Source: Streptomyces sp. P3
GTDB lineage: Bacteria; Actinomycetota; Actinomycetes; Streptomycetales; Streptomycetaceae
Reading direction: 5' to 3'
Assembly (NCBI GenBank): GCA_016893485.2
Contig: JAFEKX020000001.1
Coordinates: 6,713,501 to 6,777,500 of the forward strand
Length of the DNA stretch: 64,000 bases
Below are positions 1-9,611 of this stretch, one piece after another. Under the pieces are notes generated by a model. It did no database searches, was not told where the DNA came from, and was given only the letters and a program-made list of their open reading frames with translations. A program made the translations under genes and the position numbers. Each line of letters opens with the position of its first letter. The stretch's first letter is position 1.

Positions 1-578
1 CCGTGACGTCGGAGACGCCCATCGCGCCGAGACCCGTGACCGCGCCGCGGGCGGTGGCGCCGAAACTTATGACGACCGCGCGCAGCCGACGGCCGTAGCT
101 GCCGGTCAGCCCGCCGAGCTGCAGGGCGTGCAGCACCGAGCAGTAGCCGGCCAGCTCGTTGTTCTTGTGGAAGACGTGGACGCTGAAGGCGCCCGTGGAG
201 GTCCAGTGGTTCATGGCCTCCCAGGCGATCAGGGTCAGCCGGCGGTCGATGCCGAGCTGCGTCGTCTTCTCGTCCTGCACGCAGTGCGGCCAGCCCCACA
301 GCACCTGGCCCTCGCGCAGTTCCGCGAGGTCGGCGTGCATGGGCTTGGGCAGCAGCATGACGTCGCACTCGGCGACCAGCCGCTCACGCGAGCGGAGGCC
401 GGCGACGGGGGCGCAACGCGTCGTCGCCGATGCCGAACCGCTCGCCGTACCCCTCTTCGAGGAAGATCCGCTCCCGTAGGTCCGCGTCGATCCGCTCGAG
501 GTGGCGGGGGTGCAGCGGCAGACGGAACTCGTTCTCCTTGCGGGAGGAGTGGAGTACTCCGAGACTCATCAGACTCAT
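1..578 (-). CDS. Alanine dehydrogenase/PNT family protein, N5-(carboxyethyl)ornithine synthase-like (partial)
   Basis: The protein starts MSLMSLGVLHSSRKENEFR and continues through the N-terminal domain of the alanine dehydrogenase/transhydrogenase family, with the conserved KENE...R.PL stretch and a later EAMNHW segment. Carboxyethylornithine synthases of this family reductively couple pyruvate to ornithine with NADPH; alanine dehydrogenases aminate pyruvate. The substrate cannot be told here because the NAD-binding half lies beyond the window start. The frame breaks near 407, in a run of Cs read on the coding strand (one base too many or two missing); after it the sequence continues as family-like protein to base 1. 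ATG at 578 is used; a second in-frame ATG is at 569. It is the last visible gene of the biosynthetic operon, about 140 bases after the reductase gene. Confidence 0.75.
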
Positions 579-721
579 GTGGGGCGGCTCATTTCCGGCC
601 GGGCACGAAACGCTCCGGCGTTGCCGTTCCCCGAGGGCGACGCCGAAACGGCTGACGGCGTGCGAGGTGCGCTCGGTAAGGCCCACGGTACTCCAGTCCC
701 CGGACGGCCGGATTCCGCCGG

Positions 722-1322
722 TCAGGCCGCCAGCACTCCGGCCGAACCCACCCCCGCAGCGCCATCCGTTCCACCCGGCGGGCCTGGTCCAGGCCGCCGG
801 CGTCGGTGTAGGTGTAGGGGTCGGCGCACACAGGGCGAGGAAGGCGCGTTTCGCCTCCGGGGCGTCGGAGATGACGTGGATGGTGGGGACGGACGGGTCG
901 GGGGCGCCGGTGAACGTCTCCCACCAGACGTTCTTGAAGGCGCCGACCAGCAGGGCCCCGGGGAACGCAGCGGCCAGGTCCGTGCTGCCGCCCGTCGCCC
1001 AGGGGCCCACGAAGTCGACGTGGCCGCCGGTGAACGGGTTGGTGATGTCCACCAGGATCTTTCCGCGCAGCCCGGCGCGCCAGGGGCGGAGCTGCTGCAC
1101 CGCTCCCTGGACGCCGAGCACGGCGGGGATCACGACGGACGACGTCGCTACGACCTCCTCGTAGCCGCCGGTGAGCACTCCCGGCGGTGCCGCCACCCGG
1201 CCGGCGGCCGGTGTGCCCAGGCGTACCTCGTGTCCGGCGCGGGCGAACATCGTCGCGAGTGCCACGGCGATGCCGCCCGTGCCCAGGACGCCGATCGTCG
1301 GCTGCTCCGCCTCCCCGCTCAT
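722..1322 (-). CDS. NAD(P)-binding F420/NADP reductase-family protein
   Basis: A small Rossmann protein of about 200 residues with a dinucleotide motif GVLGTGGIA near residue 12 and a DITNPF segment typical of the pfam03807 (F420-dependent NADP reductase/ProC N-terminal) family. It probably moves hydride between NAD(P)H and a partner cofactor or reduces a pathway intermediate; the cofactor cannot be fixed from sequence. Its ATG overlaps the stop of the upstream ketosynthase (ATGA), which fixes the start. Two frame breaks, near 828 and near 762, each read as one missing G/C; correcting both gives the end GVGSAGVLAA and the stop at 722. If only the first is corrected the frame runs to 589, which gives an unusual Arg-rich tail. 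Confidence 0.65.
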
Positions 1323-2553
1323 GACGTCCGCTTCAGGATCAGGCTGACGTTGTGTCCGCCGAAGCCGAAGGAGTTGGCGAGTGCCGCGTCCCAACTGCCC
1401 TGCCGGTTGCAGCCGTTGACCACGTCCAGGTGGATCTGCGGATCGAGGGTGTCGAGGTTGCGGGTGGCCGGGACCACCCCGTGACGGAGCGAGAGCAGGG
1501 CCGACATCGCGCCGAACGCCCCTGACGCGCCCAGCATGTGACCCGTCATCGACTTGGTCGCCGTCACCACCGGATGCTCGCCCAGCGCCTTCGCCACCGC
1601 GTCGGCCTCCGCGAGGTCACCGCCCGGCGTCGAGGTGGCGTGGGCGTGCACATGGCCGATGTCGGACGGCGCCAACTCCGCGTCCCGCAGGGCCCCTTGG
1701 ATCGCGAGGACCTGCCCCTCTGTGTCGGACGCCGAGATGTGCCGGGCACTGGAGGTGACCGCCGCGCCGGCCACCGCGCCGTAGACGCGGGCGCCCCGGG
1801 CGCGGGCGAACTCGGCGCGTTCCAGGACCAGTACGGCCGCGCCCTCGGCGATCACGAACCCGGAGCGGTCCGCGTCGAAGGGCCGGGACACGGCGGCCGG
1901 GTCGCCCTCCTGCCGGGACAGCGCCTTCATCTGCCCGAACGCGGCGACCATCAGCGGATGCAGACTCGCCTCGGTGCCCCCGGCCACCACGACATCCGCG
2001 CGGCCGAGCCGGATCAGGTCCAGGGCCAGGGCGATGGACTCGGCGCCCGAGGCACACGCGCTGACCGGGGCGCGGGCGCCCGCCCGGGCGCCGAGGTCGA
2101 TGCTGACCCAGGCGGCCGGGCCGTTCGGCATCAGCATCGGGACGGCGTACGAGGACAGCTTCCGCATGCCGGACCGCTCGTAGACCTCGTTCTGGCCGAG
2201 CGTGCTCAGGACGCCGCCGATGCCGGTGCCGACGACCACGGCCAGCCGCTCGGGTTCGACCGGGGGCTGCCCGCGTCCTGGAAGGCCTCGCGGGCCGCCG
2301 CCACGGCGAGTTGCTCACCCCGGTCCAGTTTGCGGGCGTGCACCCGGCCGAGGAGCTCGACCGGGTCGGCGGACACGGAGCCCGCGATGCTCACCGGTAA
2401 CTCCTCGGGCCAGGAGCCCTGTTCGTCATGCAGGGTGCGCACGCCGGAGCGTCCGTCGAGCAACCCCTGCCATGACTCCGGTGCCGTCCCGCCGAGCGGG
2501 GTCATGGCGCCCAGCCCGGTCACGAGCACGTCCGCGTCCCTGAGTCGGGTCAT
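1319..2553 (-). CDS. Beta-ketoacyl-ACP synthase (KAS II type), catalytically complete
   Basis: A thiolase-fold condensing enzyme of normal length (about 411 residues). The Cys-His-His triad is visible: Cys in VSACASGAES, His in HAHATSTPGGD and His in KSMTGHMLGASG, followed by the C-terminal NSFGFGGHN. It should extend an acyl-ACP with malonyl-ACP in the cytoplasm, most likely on the discrete carrier protein encoded at 9213-9611. It is separated by purU from a second ketosynthase with an altered active site; the two could act as a pair. The frame breaks once near 2257, where a C run is one base short, a small distance into the protein (about residue 98). It overlaps the next gene by ATGA. Confidence 0.9.
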
Positions 2554-2608
2554 CGCCGTGCCCTCCTTTCCGTTCCTGTCGCTGTTCCCGGCGCTGTCCG
2601 TCGGGTGG

Positions 2609-3535
2609 TCACGCGAAGACGATCGTGTGGTTGCCGTGCCGGATCACACGGTCCTCGGCGTGCCACTGAACTGCCCTGGTCAGGACGGCCCGTTCGACGT
2701 CCGCACCACGTCGTTGCAGCTCGGCGGCGGTGTCGGCGTGGCTGACCCGGACCACGTCCTGCTCGATGATCGGGCCCTCGTCGAGGTTCTCCGTGACGTA
2801 GTGCGCGGTCGCGCCGACGAGTTTCACCCCGCGTTCCTTCGCCTTGGCATACGGGCCCGCGCCGATGAAGGCGGGCAGGAACGAGTGGTGGATGTTGATG
2901 ATCGGCACGCCCACCCGCTCGATGAAGTCCGCCGACAGGATCTGCATGTAGCGCGCGAGCACGATGAAGTCGACGTTGCCCCGCAGCAGCTGCAACTGGG
3001 CAGTCTCCGCGGCCGACTTGTCCGCCCCGGCGGACGGAACGTGGAAGAACGGGATGCCGAACGACCGCACCTCCTCCGCCGTGTCGGGGTGGTTGGAGAT
3101 CACCATCGCGACGGAGACGGGGAGTTGACCGCGCCGGTGCCGCCACAGCAGGTCCAGCAGACAGTGATCGGACTTCGACGCGAAGACCGCCACCCGCTTG
3201 GGCACCGACAGGTCCCGCAGGGTGAACTCCAACTCGAAGCCCCCGGCCAGCCGTTGGCGCAGCCCCTCCTCGATCGCGGGCAGCGCCGCCCCGAGGTGGT
3301 CCAGGCCGAACACGGTCCGCTGGAAGAACGCGCCGCCCTGCGGATTGTCCGAGTACTGGTCCAGGGAGACGATGTTCGCGCCGTGCTCCCCGAGCACCGC
3401 GCCGACGGCCGCGACGATCCCCGGCCGGTCCTTGCCCCGGACGGTCAGCGAGGCGTGCCGGTGCCCACCGCGAGCGGCCGGCGCGGGGACGGTCGTAGGA
3501 CGGACCGCCTTGTCCGGCGCCAGAATTGACGGCAT
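2609..3535 (-). CDS. purU: Formyltetrahydrofolate deformylase
   Basis: Hydrolyses 10-formyl-THF to formate and THF. Intact, 308 residues, slightly longer than usual because of an N-terminal extension of about 25 residues. An ACT domain follows (residues about 28-105: LTVRGKDRPGIVAAV), then a formyltransferase domain with Asn and His in IINIHHSFLPAF and the catalytic Asp in AHYVTENLDEGPIIEQ. It begins one base after the KS2 stop, so it belongs to the cluster operon, between the two ketosynthase genes. That is an odd place for a one-carbon enzyme. It may balance the folate pool while serine is turned into glycine for the NRPS, or supply formate; both are inferences. Confidence 0.93.
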   Translation of the reverse strand: MPSILAPDKAVRPTTVPAPAARGGHRHASLTVRGKDRPGIVAAVGAVLGEHGANIVSLDQYSDNPQGGAFFQRTVFGLDHLGAALPAIEEGLRQRLAGGFELEFTLRDLSVPKRVAVFASKSDHCLLDLLWRHRRGQLPVSVAMVISNHPDTAEEVRSFGIPFFHVPSAGADKSAAETAQLQLLRGNVDFIVLARYMQILSADFIERVGVPIINIHHSFLPAFIGAGPYAKAKERGVKLVGATAHYVTENLDEGPIIEQDVVRVSHADTAAELQRRGADVERAVLTRAVQWHAEDRVIRHGNHTIVFA

Positions 3536-3536
3536 G

Positions 3537-4816
3537 TCACTTCACCTTCTCGGCGCGGAAGGTGAGGGCCACGTTGTGGCCGCCGAAGCCGGCCGAGTTC
3601 TTCACCGCGACGATCTGCTCGGGGCCCAGCTTGAGCGGGCTGCCGTGCACGACGTCGACGGAGAGTCCTTCGTCGAGGCGGGTGAAGTTCCGGGTCGGCG
3701 GCACCAGGCCGTGGTGCAGCGCGAGGATCGTGGTGATCGACTCGATCGCGCCCGCCGCGCCGAGGCTGTGCCCGGTCATCGACTTGTTCGCGGAGAGCGC
3801 CGGACCCTGGGTGGCGTCGCCCTCCGCGTCGCCGAACACCGACATCACCGCGCGCGCCTCGGCCGCGTCGCCGGGGCGGTCGCCGTGCCGTTGGCGTTGA
3901 AGTGCGCGACGTCCGCGGGGGTGACGCCCGCGTCGGCCAGCGAGGCGCGGACCGCCGCCGCGGTGCCGGTGCCGTTCGGCTCCGGCTGCACCATGTGGTA
4001 CGCGTCGGAGGTGATCCCGATCCCCGCCAACTCGGCGTAGATCCGGGCGCCACGCTCGCGTGCGTGCCGCTCCGACTCGAGTACGAGGATGCCGGCGCCC
4101 TCGCCGAGGACCATGCCGTCGCGGTCCGCGTCGTAGGGGCGGCAGGCGGACGCGGGGTCGTCGAAGCGCTGCGACAGCGCCCGCATGGCCGCGAACGAGG
4201 ACAGCACCATGGGGTGCAGGGGCGCCTCCGCGCCGCCCGCCACCACGATGTCCGCGTCGCCGCGCCGGATCAGCTCCGCTGCCGTGACCAGGGCCTGGGT
4301 GCCGGAGGAGCAGGCGTTGACGGTGGCGTGCACGCCGAGGCGCGCGTTCACCAGCAGGGCCACGGCCGCCGCCGAGCCGTTGCCCATCGACATCGGGACG
4401 GTCATGGGCGGCACGCGCCGCCAGCCCCGGGTCTTGAGGGTCTCCCAGCCGTCGATGATCGAGGTCATGTCGCCGAGGGCGGCCGAGACGACCACGGCCA
4501 CCCGGCGCGGGGCGGTGGAACCGTCGTCGAGACCCGCGTCCGCCCACGCCTCCGCAGCCGCCACGACCGCGAACTGCGCGGAACGGCTGAGGCGTCGGCG
4601 CTGCTGGTGGTCAAGTCCCGTCCCGGGCTCGGACTTTGCGCGCCCACCGAGCAGCGGCGGCAGGTCCTTGGCCCAGGACTCCTCGTCCAGCAGCCCGAGT
4701 CCGCTCTCGCCGCGCAGCATCGCGTCCCAGGTGTCGGCGACGTTCCCGCCGAGCGGGGTGGTCTCGCCGAGACCGGTGACGACGACCCTGTGGTTCTCTT
4801 CCTGACGGTTCTTCAT
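3537..4816 (-). CDS. Ketosynthase with Asn in place of the first catalytic His
   Basis: KAS II-like protein of about 427 residues. The nucleophile is present (NACSSGTQA) and so is the second His (KSMTGHSLGAAG), but where FabF-type enzymes have NAHGTSTPxGD this protein reads NANGTATAPGD, so the first His is Asn. Such an enzyme might still carry an acyl group on Cys but be poor at decarboxylating malonyl-ACP, suggesting a partner subunit or transacylase-like role beside KS1. It overlaps the SRPBCC gene stop by ATGA. One frame break near 3876 lies in a C run on the coding strand just after this motif and is read as one missing base; the substitution itself is upstream of the break. Confidence 0.88.
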
Positions 4817-5277
4817 CGGTTCCGCGCTCCCTGTCCGAGCTGTGTCGCGAGCTTTCCGGAGTCCTTCTTGACCGAGTTGACGAGCACCTTGCGCAGCAGG
4901 GACTTCGGCATGATCCCGAAGTAGTCCCCGGGGTCCACCTCGAACGTCCAGTGGACGGTGGTGGTGCCGTCCTCGCGCCGCACGTACTCGTAGGTGCCGA
5001 CGTAGCCGAACGGCCCCTCGACGGTGTGGAACTTCGAGCGCCGGCCGGGCTCGAACTCGCTGATCTCGACGGTGAACTGCATCCGCTTGCCGATCAGCTG
5101 GAACGTGATCTCGTACCGGCCGCCGGGGCGCGGCTCGCCGTTCAGCAGCGTCACGTCGACGCAGGCCGCCTGCCAGACGGGGTCCTGGGCCGGGTCGGAG
5201 ATCAGGGCGAACGCCTCGTCGGGCGGCACCGGGAGGTGGAACGCGTACTCGGCCGTGACCTGCTCAGTTTTCGTCAT
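4813..5277 (-). CDS. SRPBCC (polyketide cyclase/START-like) family protein
   Basis: Intact protein of 154 residues with the SRPBCC pattern: an early helix with PPDEAFALISDP, then a run of beta strands including GGRYEITFQL and TTTVHWTFEV, and a C-terminal helix. The fold encloses a hydrophobic ligand cavity; in polyketide clusters members act as cyclases or aromatases, but many only bind lipids or quinones. It lies between the NRPS and KS2 genes, overlapping the NRPS stop by 14 bases and KS2 by 4, so it is in the same operon. A role in folding or holding the acyl intermediate is an inference; no catalytic residue can be assigned. Confidence 0.8.
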   Translation of the reverse strand: MTKTEQVTAEYAFHLPVPPDEAFALISDPAQDPVWQAACVDVTLLNGEPRPGGRYEITFQLIGKRMQFTVEISEFEPGRRSKFHTVEGPFGYVGTYEYVRREDGTTTVHWTFEVDPGDYFGIMPKSLLRKVLVNSVKKDSGKLATQLGQGARNR

Positions 5278-8200
5278 CGTCGGTGGGTCCTTCCATGTGG
5301 GGAGCGATCGCGCGGGCCGCCAGCTCCGCGTACGGCGGGTACATCACCGAGTTGTGGTCCCCGGAGACGTCGATGACCTGCAACTCGCCCTTGATCAGGG
5401 CCTCCCAGCCGAGCTTCGGCCCGTAGTCGGCCTCCTCGTCGGCCGCGCGCAGCAGCACCAGGTCGAGTTCGGCGGGCTCGGGGAGGTAGGTCTGCAGGGC
5501 GATGCCGTTGGCGAGGTAGGCCTCGAAGTAGCGCAGGATCTGCGCGCGGTCGGCGTCCTCGGCCAACACCCCGATGGCGGCGGCCTCGTGGAGGATGTGG
5601 TCGAACGCGGCGTCACCGCCGAGCGCCCGCAGCTCGTCCGCCGGGATGTCCAGGGTCTTCCCGGCCGGTACGGCGAGGTCGCGGGCGAACCAGGACAGGA
5701 TCGTCGAGTCGTCAGCGGACTCCGGGATGTTCTCCTCGACCGGCGCCCTGCTGTCGATGCCGATGATGAACTCGATCTCCTCGCCCTCGGCGCGCAGTTG
5801 ACCGGCCACCTCGTAGGCGATGACCCCGCCGAAGCACCAACCGCCCAGCGCGTAGGGGCCGTTGGGCTGCACCTCCTTGAGGAGGTCGATGTAGCGGGTG
5901 GCCATGGCCTCGACGCTGATCTCGGCCTCGCCCTCGTTCTGGATGCCGGGCGCCTCGATCGCCAGCACCGGCCTGCCGGGCGGGAGATGACGGGTCAGCT
6001 CGACGTAGCAGAAGACGGTGCCGCCGAAGGGGTGGAACAGGAACACCGGGCGCTGCTCCGGCTCGCCCTCGCGCAGCGTGACGAGCGGGCCGCGCGCGGT
6101 CTCCTGGCCGCCGGACCGGACGATCGCGGCGAGTTCGGCGACGGTGCCCTGCCGGCCGAGCATGACCGAGATCGGGATCTCCACGTCCCACTCGGCGCTG
6201 ATCGCCGAGCTGAGCCGGACGGCGAGCAGCGAGTGGCCGCCCACGTCGAAGAAGTGGTCGTGGACGCCGACCTGGGACACGCCCAGGATCTCCGTCCACA
6301 TCCGGGCGAGGGTGATCTCGGTGGCGTCACGCGGCTTCTCGAACCCGGCGTCCGAGGAGACCACCGGCTCCGGCAGCCGGTTGCGGTCGATCTTCTTGTT
6401 CGCCGTCAGCGGCAGCTCGTCCAGCACCATCACGATGCCCGGCACCATGTACGGCGGCAGGGACACCCCGGCCGCCGACCGGACCTCGGACGGCTTCAAC
6501 TCGGCGTCGTTCTCCGCGAGTAGATAGGCGACAAGCCTGTCGTCACGGACCACGACGACGGCCGTGGAGACACCCTCGACCGCTTCGAGAACCGTCTCGA
6601 CCTCGGAGAGCTCGATGCGGTAGCCGCGCAGCTTGACCTGGTTGTCCAGCCGCCCGTGGTGCAGCAGCCGCCCGTCGCTGGTCCAGCGCGCCCGGTCACC
6701 GGTGCGGTACAGCCGCCGCTCCGGCGCGGCCGGCAGCCCGGTCACGAACCGCTCCTCCGTAAGCTCCGGCCGGTCCCAGTACCCGACGGCCAGACCCTCG
6801 CCGCCGATCCACAACTCGCCCGGGAAGCTGGGCTCGACACTCCGGCCCTGCGGATCGAGAACGTACAGCTGCGTGTTGTCGAGGGGGACACCGATGTCGA
6901 TGCCCGACGCGGGCTCCACCACACCGGCGGTGGACCAGATGGTCGTCTCGGTGGGCCCGTACACATTGCGCAGGCTCGCCACCCTGGAGGACAGGAACTC
7001 GGCCAGGTCCAGGGGAGTTCCTCACCGCCGCAGAGCACGTTGAGCTGCGGCGCGCCCGTCCAGCCGGCGTCGCGGAGCATGCGCCACGAGGTGGGCGTCG
7101 CCTGCATCCAGGTGGCACCGGACTCCTCGATGCGCACCGCGAGCGCGGCACCGTCGGCGGCCGTACCGCTGTCGCACACGACGACCCGGCCGCCCGCCAC
7201 CAGGGGCAGATACAGCTCAAGTCCCGCGATGTCGAAGGAGATCGTGGTGACCGCGAGCAGACTGTCCGCCGCGCCGAACCCGGTGGTCTCCCGAATCGAC
7301 AGCAGCAGATTCGTCAGCGCGCTGTGCGGGATCGCCACGCCCTTGGGGCGGCCGGTGGAACCCGACGTGTAGAGGATGTACGCCAGGTCGGCGGGGCCGG
7401 TGGCCGGCGCGGGCGCGAGCGGGGCATCGGCCGGGAGGTCGTCCAGGTCCAGCACCGGAAGCCCCGGCAGCCAGCTCTCCCGCAGGCCGCCCTGGCTCAG
7501 CAGCAGCCGGGCACGGGAGTCCTCCGCCATGTAACTCAGCCGCTCCGCGGGCAACTTGGGGTCGAGCGGGACATACGCGGCCCCGGACTCCAGCACCCCA
7601 GCAGCGCGGCCGGGGCGGCGGCGCGCCGCGCTCCACCATCACCGCGACCCGGTCACCGGGGGCGATCCCGGCCGCCCGCAGCGCCGCCGCCGTCCGCTCC
7701 ACTGCGGTGAGCAGCCGGCCGTAGCTCCACTCCTCGCCGTCCGCGACCAGCGCGACCGCGTCGGGCGCAGTGCGCACCCGCTCACGGAACAGCTGCGGCA
7801 ACTCGGCTACGGGCAGGGCGCGTTCGGGTCCCGCACCCCACTCGGCGAGCAGTGCCCGCTGCCGTTCGTCACCGCGCGCCAACTGGTGCAGCGGCTCGTC
7901 CGGGCGGTCCACCAGGGTCTCCACCGTGGTGACGAACGTGGCCGCCAACTCCCGTGCCGTACCGGCCCCGAAGATGTCGGTGTTGTAGCGCAGCACCCCC
8001 GCGAAGGCACCGTCGCGCTCGGCGCCCATCTCGACCCAGAGATCGGTCTGGCCCTCCTGCTGCGGCAGCGGATACGGCCGCAGGGTCGCGCCCGCGATGC
8101 CCAACTCGGCACCCGGGCCCGGCTCCAGGAGGAAAAACGCGTCCATGTCGTTCAGGAACGGCAGCCGGTCCCAGGCGAACCCGGCCTGGTACAGCGGCGT

Positions 8201-9216
8201 CCGGCTCGGGTCGCGCGGCGGCGCCAACTCCCGTACCAGCCACGGGAACGGCAGCTCCTGCGCCCGCATCGCCTCCGACACCCGCTCGCGGGAGGACGCG
8301 AGCAGCTGACGGTACGTCACCTCTTCGTCGACCTCGCCCCGTACGACCACGGTGTTCACGAAGTTGCCGAGCGCGTCCCGGAACTGGCGGTGCAGCCGCC
8401 CCGAGGTCGGGGTGCCGATCAGGATCTCCTGCTGGCCGCTCAACCGGCTCAGCAGCACGAAGTACGCGGACAGCAGCACCGAGTACGGCGTCGACGAGGT
8501 CTCCCGCGCCAGCCGCCGTACCGCCTCGGTCGCGGTGACGGACAGCGCGAACGGCGCCGAGCCGCCGTCGTAGGACGGCACGGGCGGGCGCGGCCGGTCG
8601 CCGTACAGGTCGAGCGCGGGCGGTACGTCCGCCAGCCGCTTGGCCTCGCTGTCGAGCAGCGCCCGCGCGTGCTCGCCGCTCAGGAAGGCCTGTTGGCGCT
8701 CGGCGTACGCGGCGAAGGCGCCGCCGTCGAGCGTGAACCGGTTCGGTGTGCCCTCCAGGCGGCTGCGCACCTCGGAGAGCAGCAGGGCCAGCGACCAGAA
8801 GTCGGCCGCGATGTGGTGCATCACGACGGTGAACACCCAGGTGCGCTCCCCGGTGCGGTACAAGTGCACGCGCCACAGCGGGGGTTGGGACAGGTCGAAG
8901 GGGCTGCGGCTGTCCGCGCGGACGAGGTCGCGCAGTGCCTCGGGGCCGTCTCCCGTGCGTCGGTGTGCCGGATGTCGAGCGGCACCTCGTCCCGCACGAA
9001 CTGCTCGGGACCCTCGGGGCCGGCACGGAAGCCGATCCGGAGGGCGTCGTGCTCGCGGCTCAGGTCGGCGAGTATCTCCCGTACCTGGACGCCCAGTCGG
9101 GGATCGGCGGTGACCTCGGCGCCGAACACGATGTGGTAGGCGGAGCACCCCGGATCGGTCTCGTGGATGAACCAGAGGCCGGTCTGCTGGGCGTTGACGG
9201 AGTTCGCAGTGGTCAT
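5264..9216 (-). CDS. Single-module NRPS, C-A-T-TE, glycine-type adenylation code
   Basis: About 1318 residues after correction. The condensation domain (about 1-430) has MHHIAADFW near residue 134, with Phe in place of the Gly of HHxxxDG. The adenylation domain (about 450-940) has YTSGSTGRPKG, YGPTETT and the A10 Lys in TANKKIDR; aligned by eye to GrsA the pocket reads D-I-L-Q-L-G-V-I-W-K, close to the code known for glycine. The carrier Ser is in GGHSLLA (about 994). The thioesterase has GGWCFGG, so Cys replaces the usual Ser nucleophile, with Asp in GIDSRAP and His in SGDHNSV. It should condense an acyl-ACP with glycine and release the product. Frame breaks: near 8945, two near 7605-7640, and near 7016. 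The start overlaps the carrier protein stop (ATGA). Confidence 0.93.
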
Positions 9217-9611
9217 CGCAGACCGTCCGCTGCGGCGGTGGCGGCGACGGGCTCGGCGTTCATCAGCTTCCACAGCGCCTCGGCCAGGGTGTCGACCGTG
9301 GGGTGGTCCCAGAGCAGGTCCACCGGCGGGTCGGCGAGACCGCAGACGTCCTCGATCTCCATGCCCACGGAGAGCGCGGCCATGGAGTCCAGGCCGTAGT
9401 CGGTGAAGGGCCGGTCGGTCGCCAACTCGGCCGGGGCGACGCCGGCTTCGGCGGCCACCGCGTGGACCAGGACCTTCTTCACGTCGTCGAGAGTCATGCG
9501 GGTGCTGCCCTTCGTGTCGGTCGTGCCCGGGGTGGTGGTCGTGTCGGTCGTACTCATCACAGGTCGATACCTTCCGGCCGGTATGCGGTGCTGATCAGGG
9601 ATGTCGTTCAT
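9213..9611 (-). CDS. Discrete acyl carrier protein
   Basis: Intact, 132 residues. The carrier domain occupies about residues 45-120 and has the phosphopantetheine site DSMAAL in YGLDSMAALSVGMEIED. A low-complexity Thr-rich stretch (STTDTTTTPGTTDT) precedes it. The start at 9611 forms ATGA with the dehydrogenase stop; a later ATG at 9557 would remove the first 18 residues. The stop overlaps the NRPS start in the same way, so dehydrogenase, carrier and NRPS are translationally coupled. It probably carries the acyl chain built by the ketosynthases, is acted on by the dehydrogenase, and hands the chain to the condensation domain. No carrier-specific pairing residue can be judged by eye. Confidence 0.92.
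   Translation of the reverse strand: MNDIPDQHRIPAGRYRPVMSTTDTTTTPGTTDTKGSTRMTLDDVKKVLVHAVAAEAGVAPAELATDRPFTDYGLDSMAALSVGMEIEDVCGLADPPVDLLWDHPTVDTLAEALWKLMNAEPVAATAAADGLR

Noticed and set aside
589..721. C-terminal extension of the reductase to 589
   Set aside because: One missing G in the G5 run near 762 gives a natural end at 722; the extension is Arg-rich and unlike the family.
1538..3529. Very long frame on the plus strand opposite KS1 and purU (663 codons)
   Set aside because: It is antisense to well-supported genes, has no family resemblance and no ribosome site. High GC at third positions makes such long antisense frames common here.
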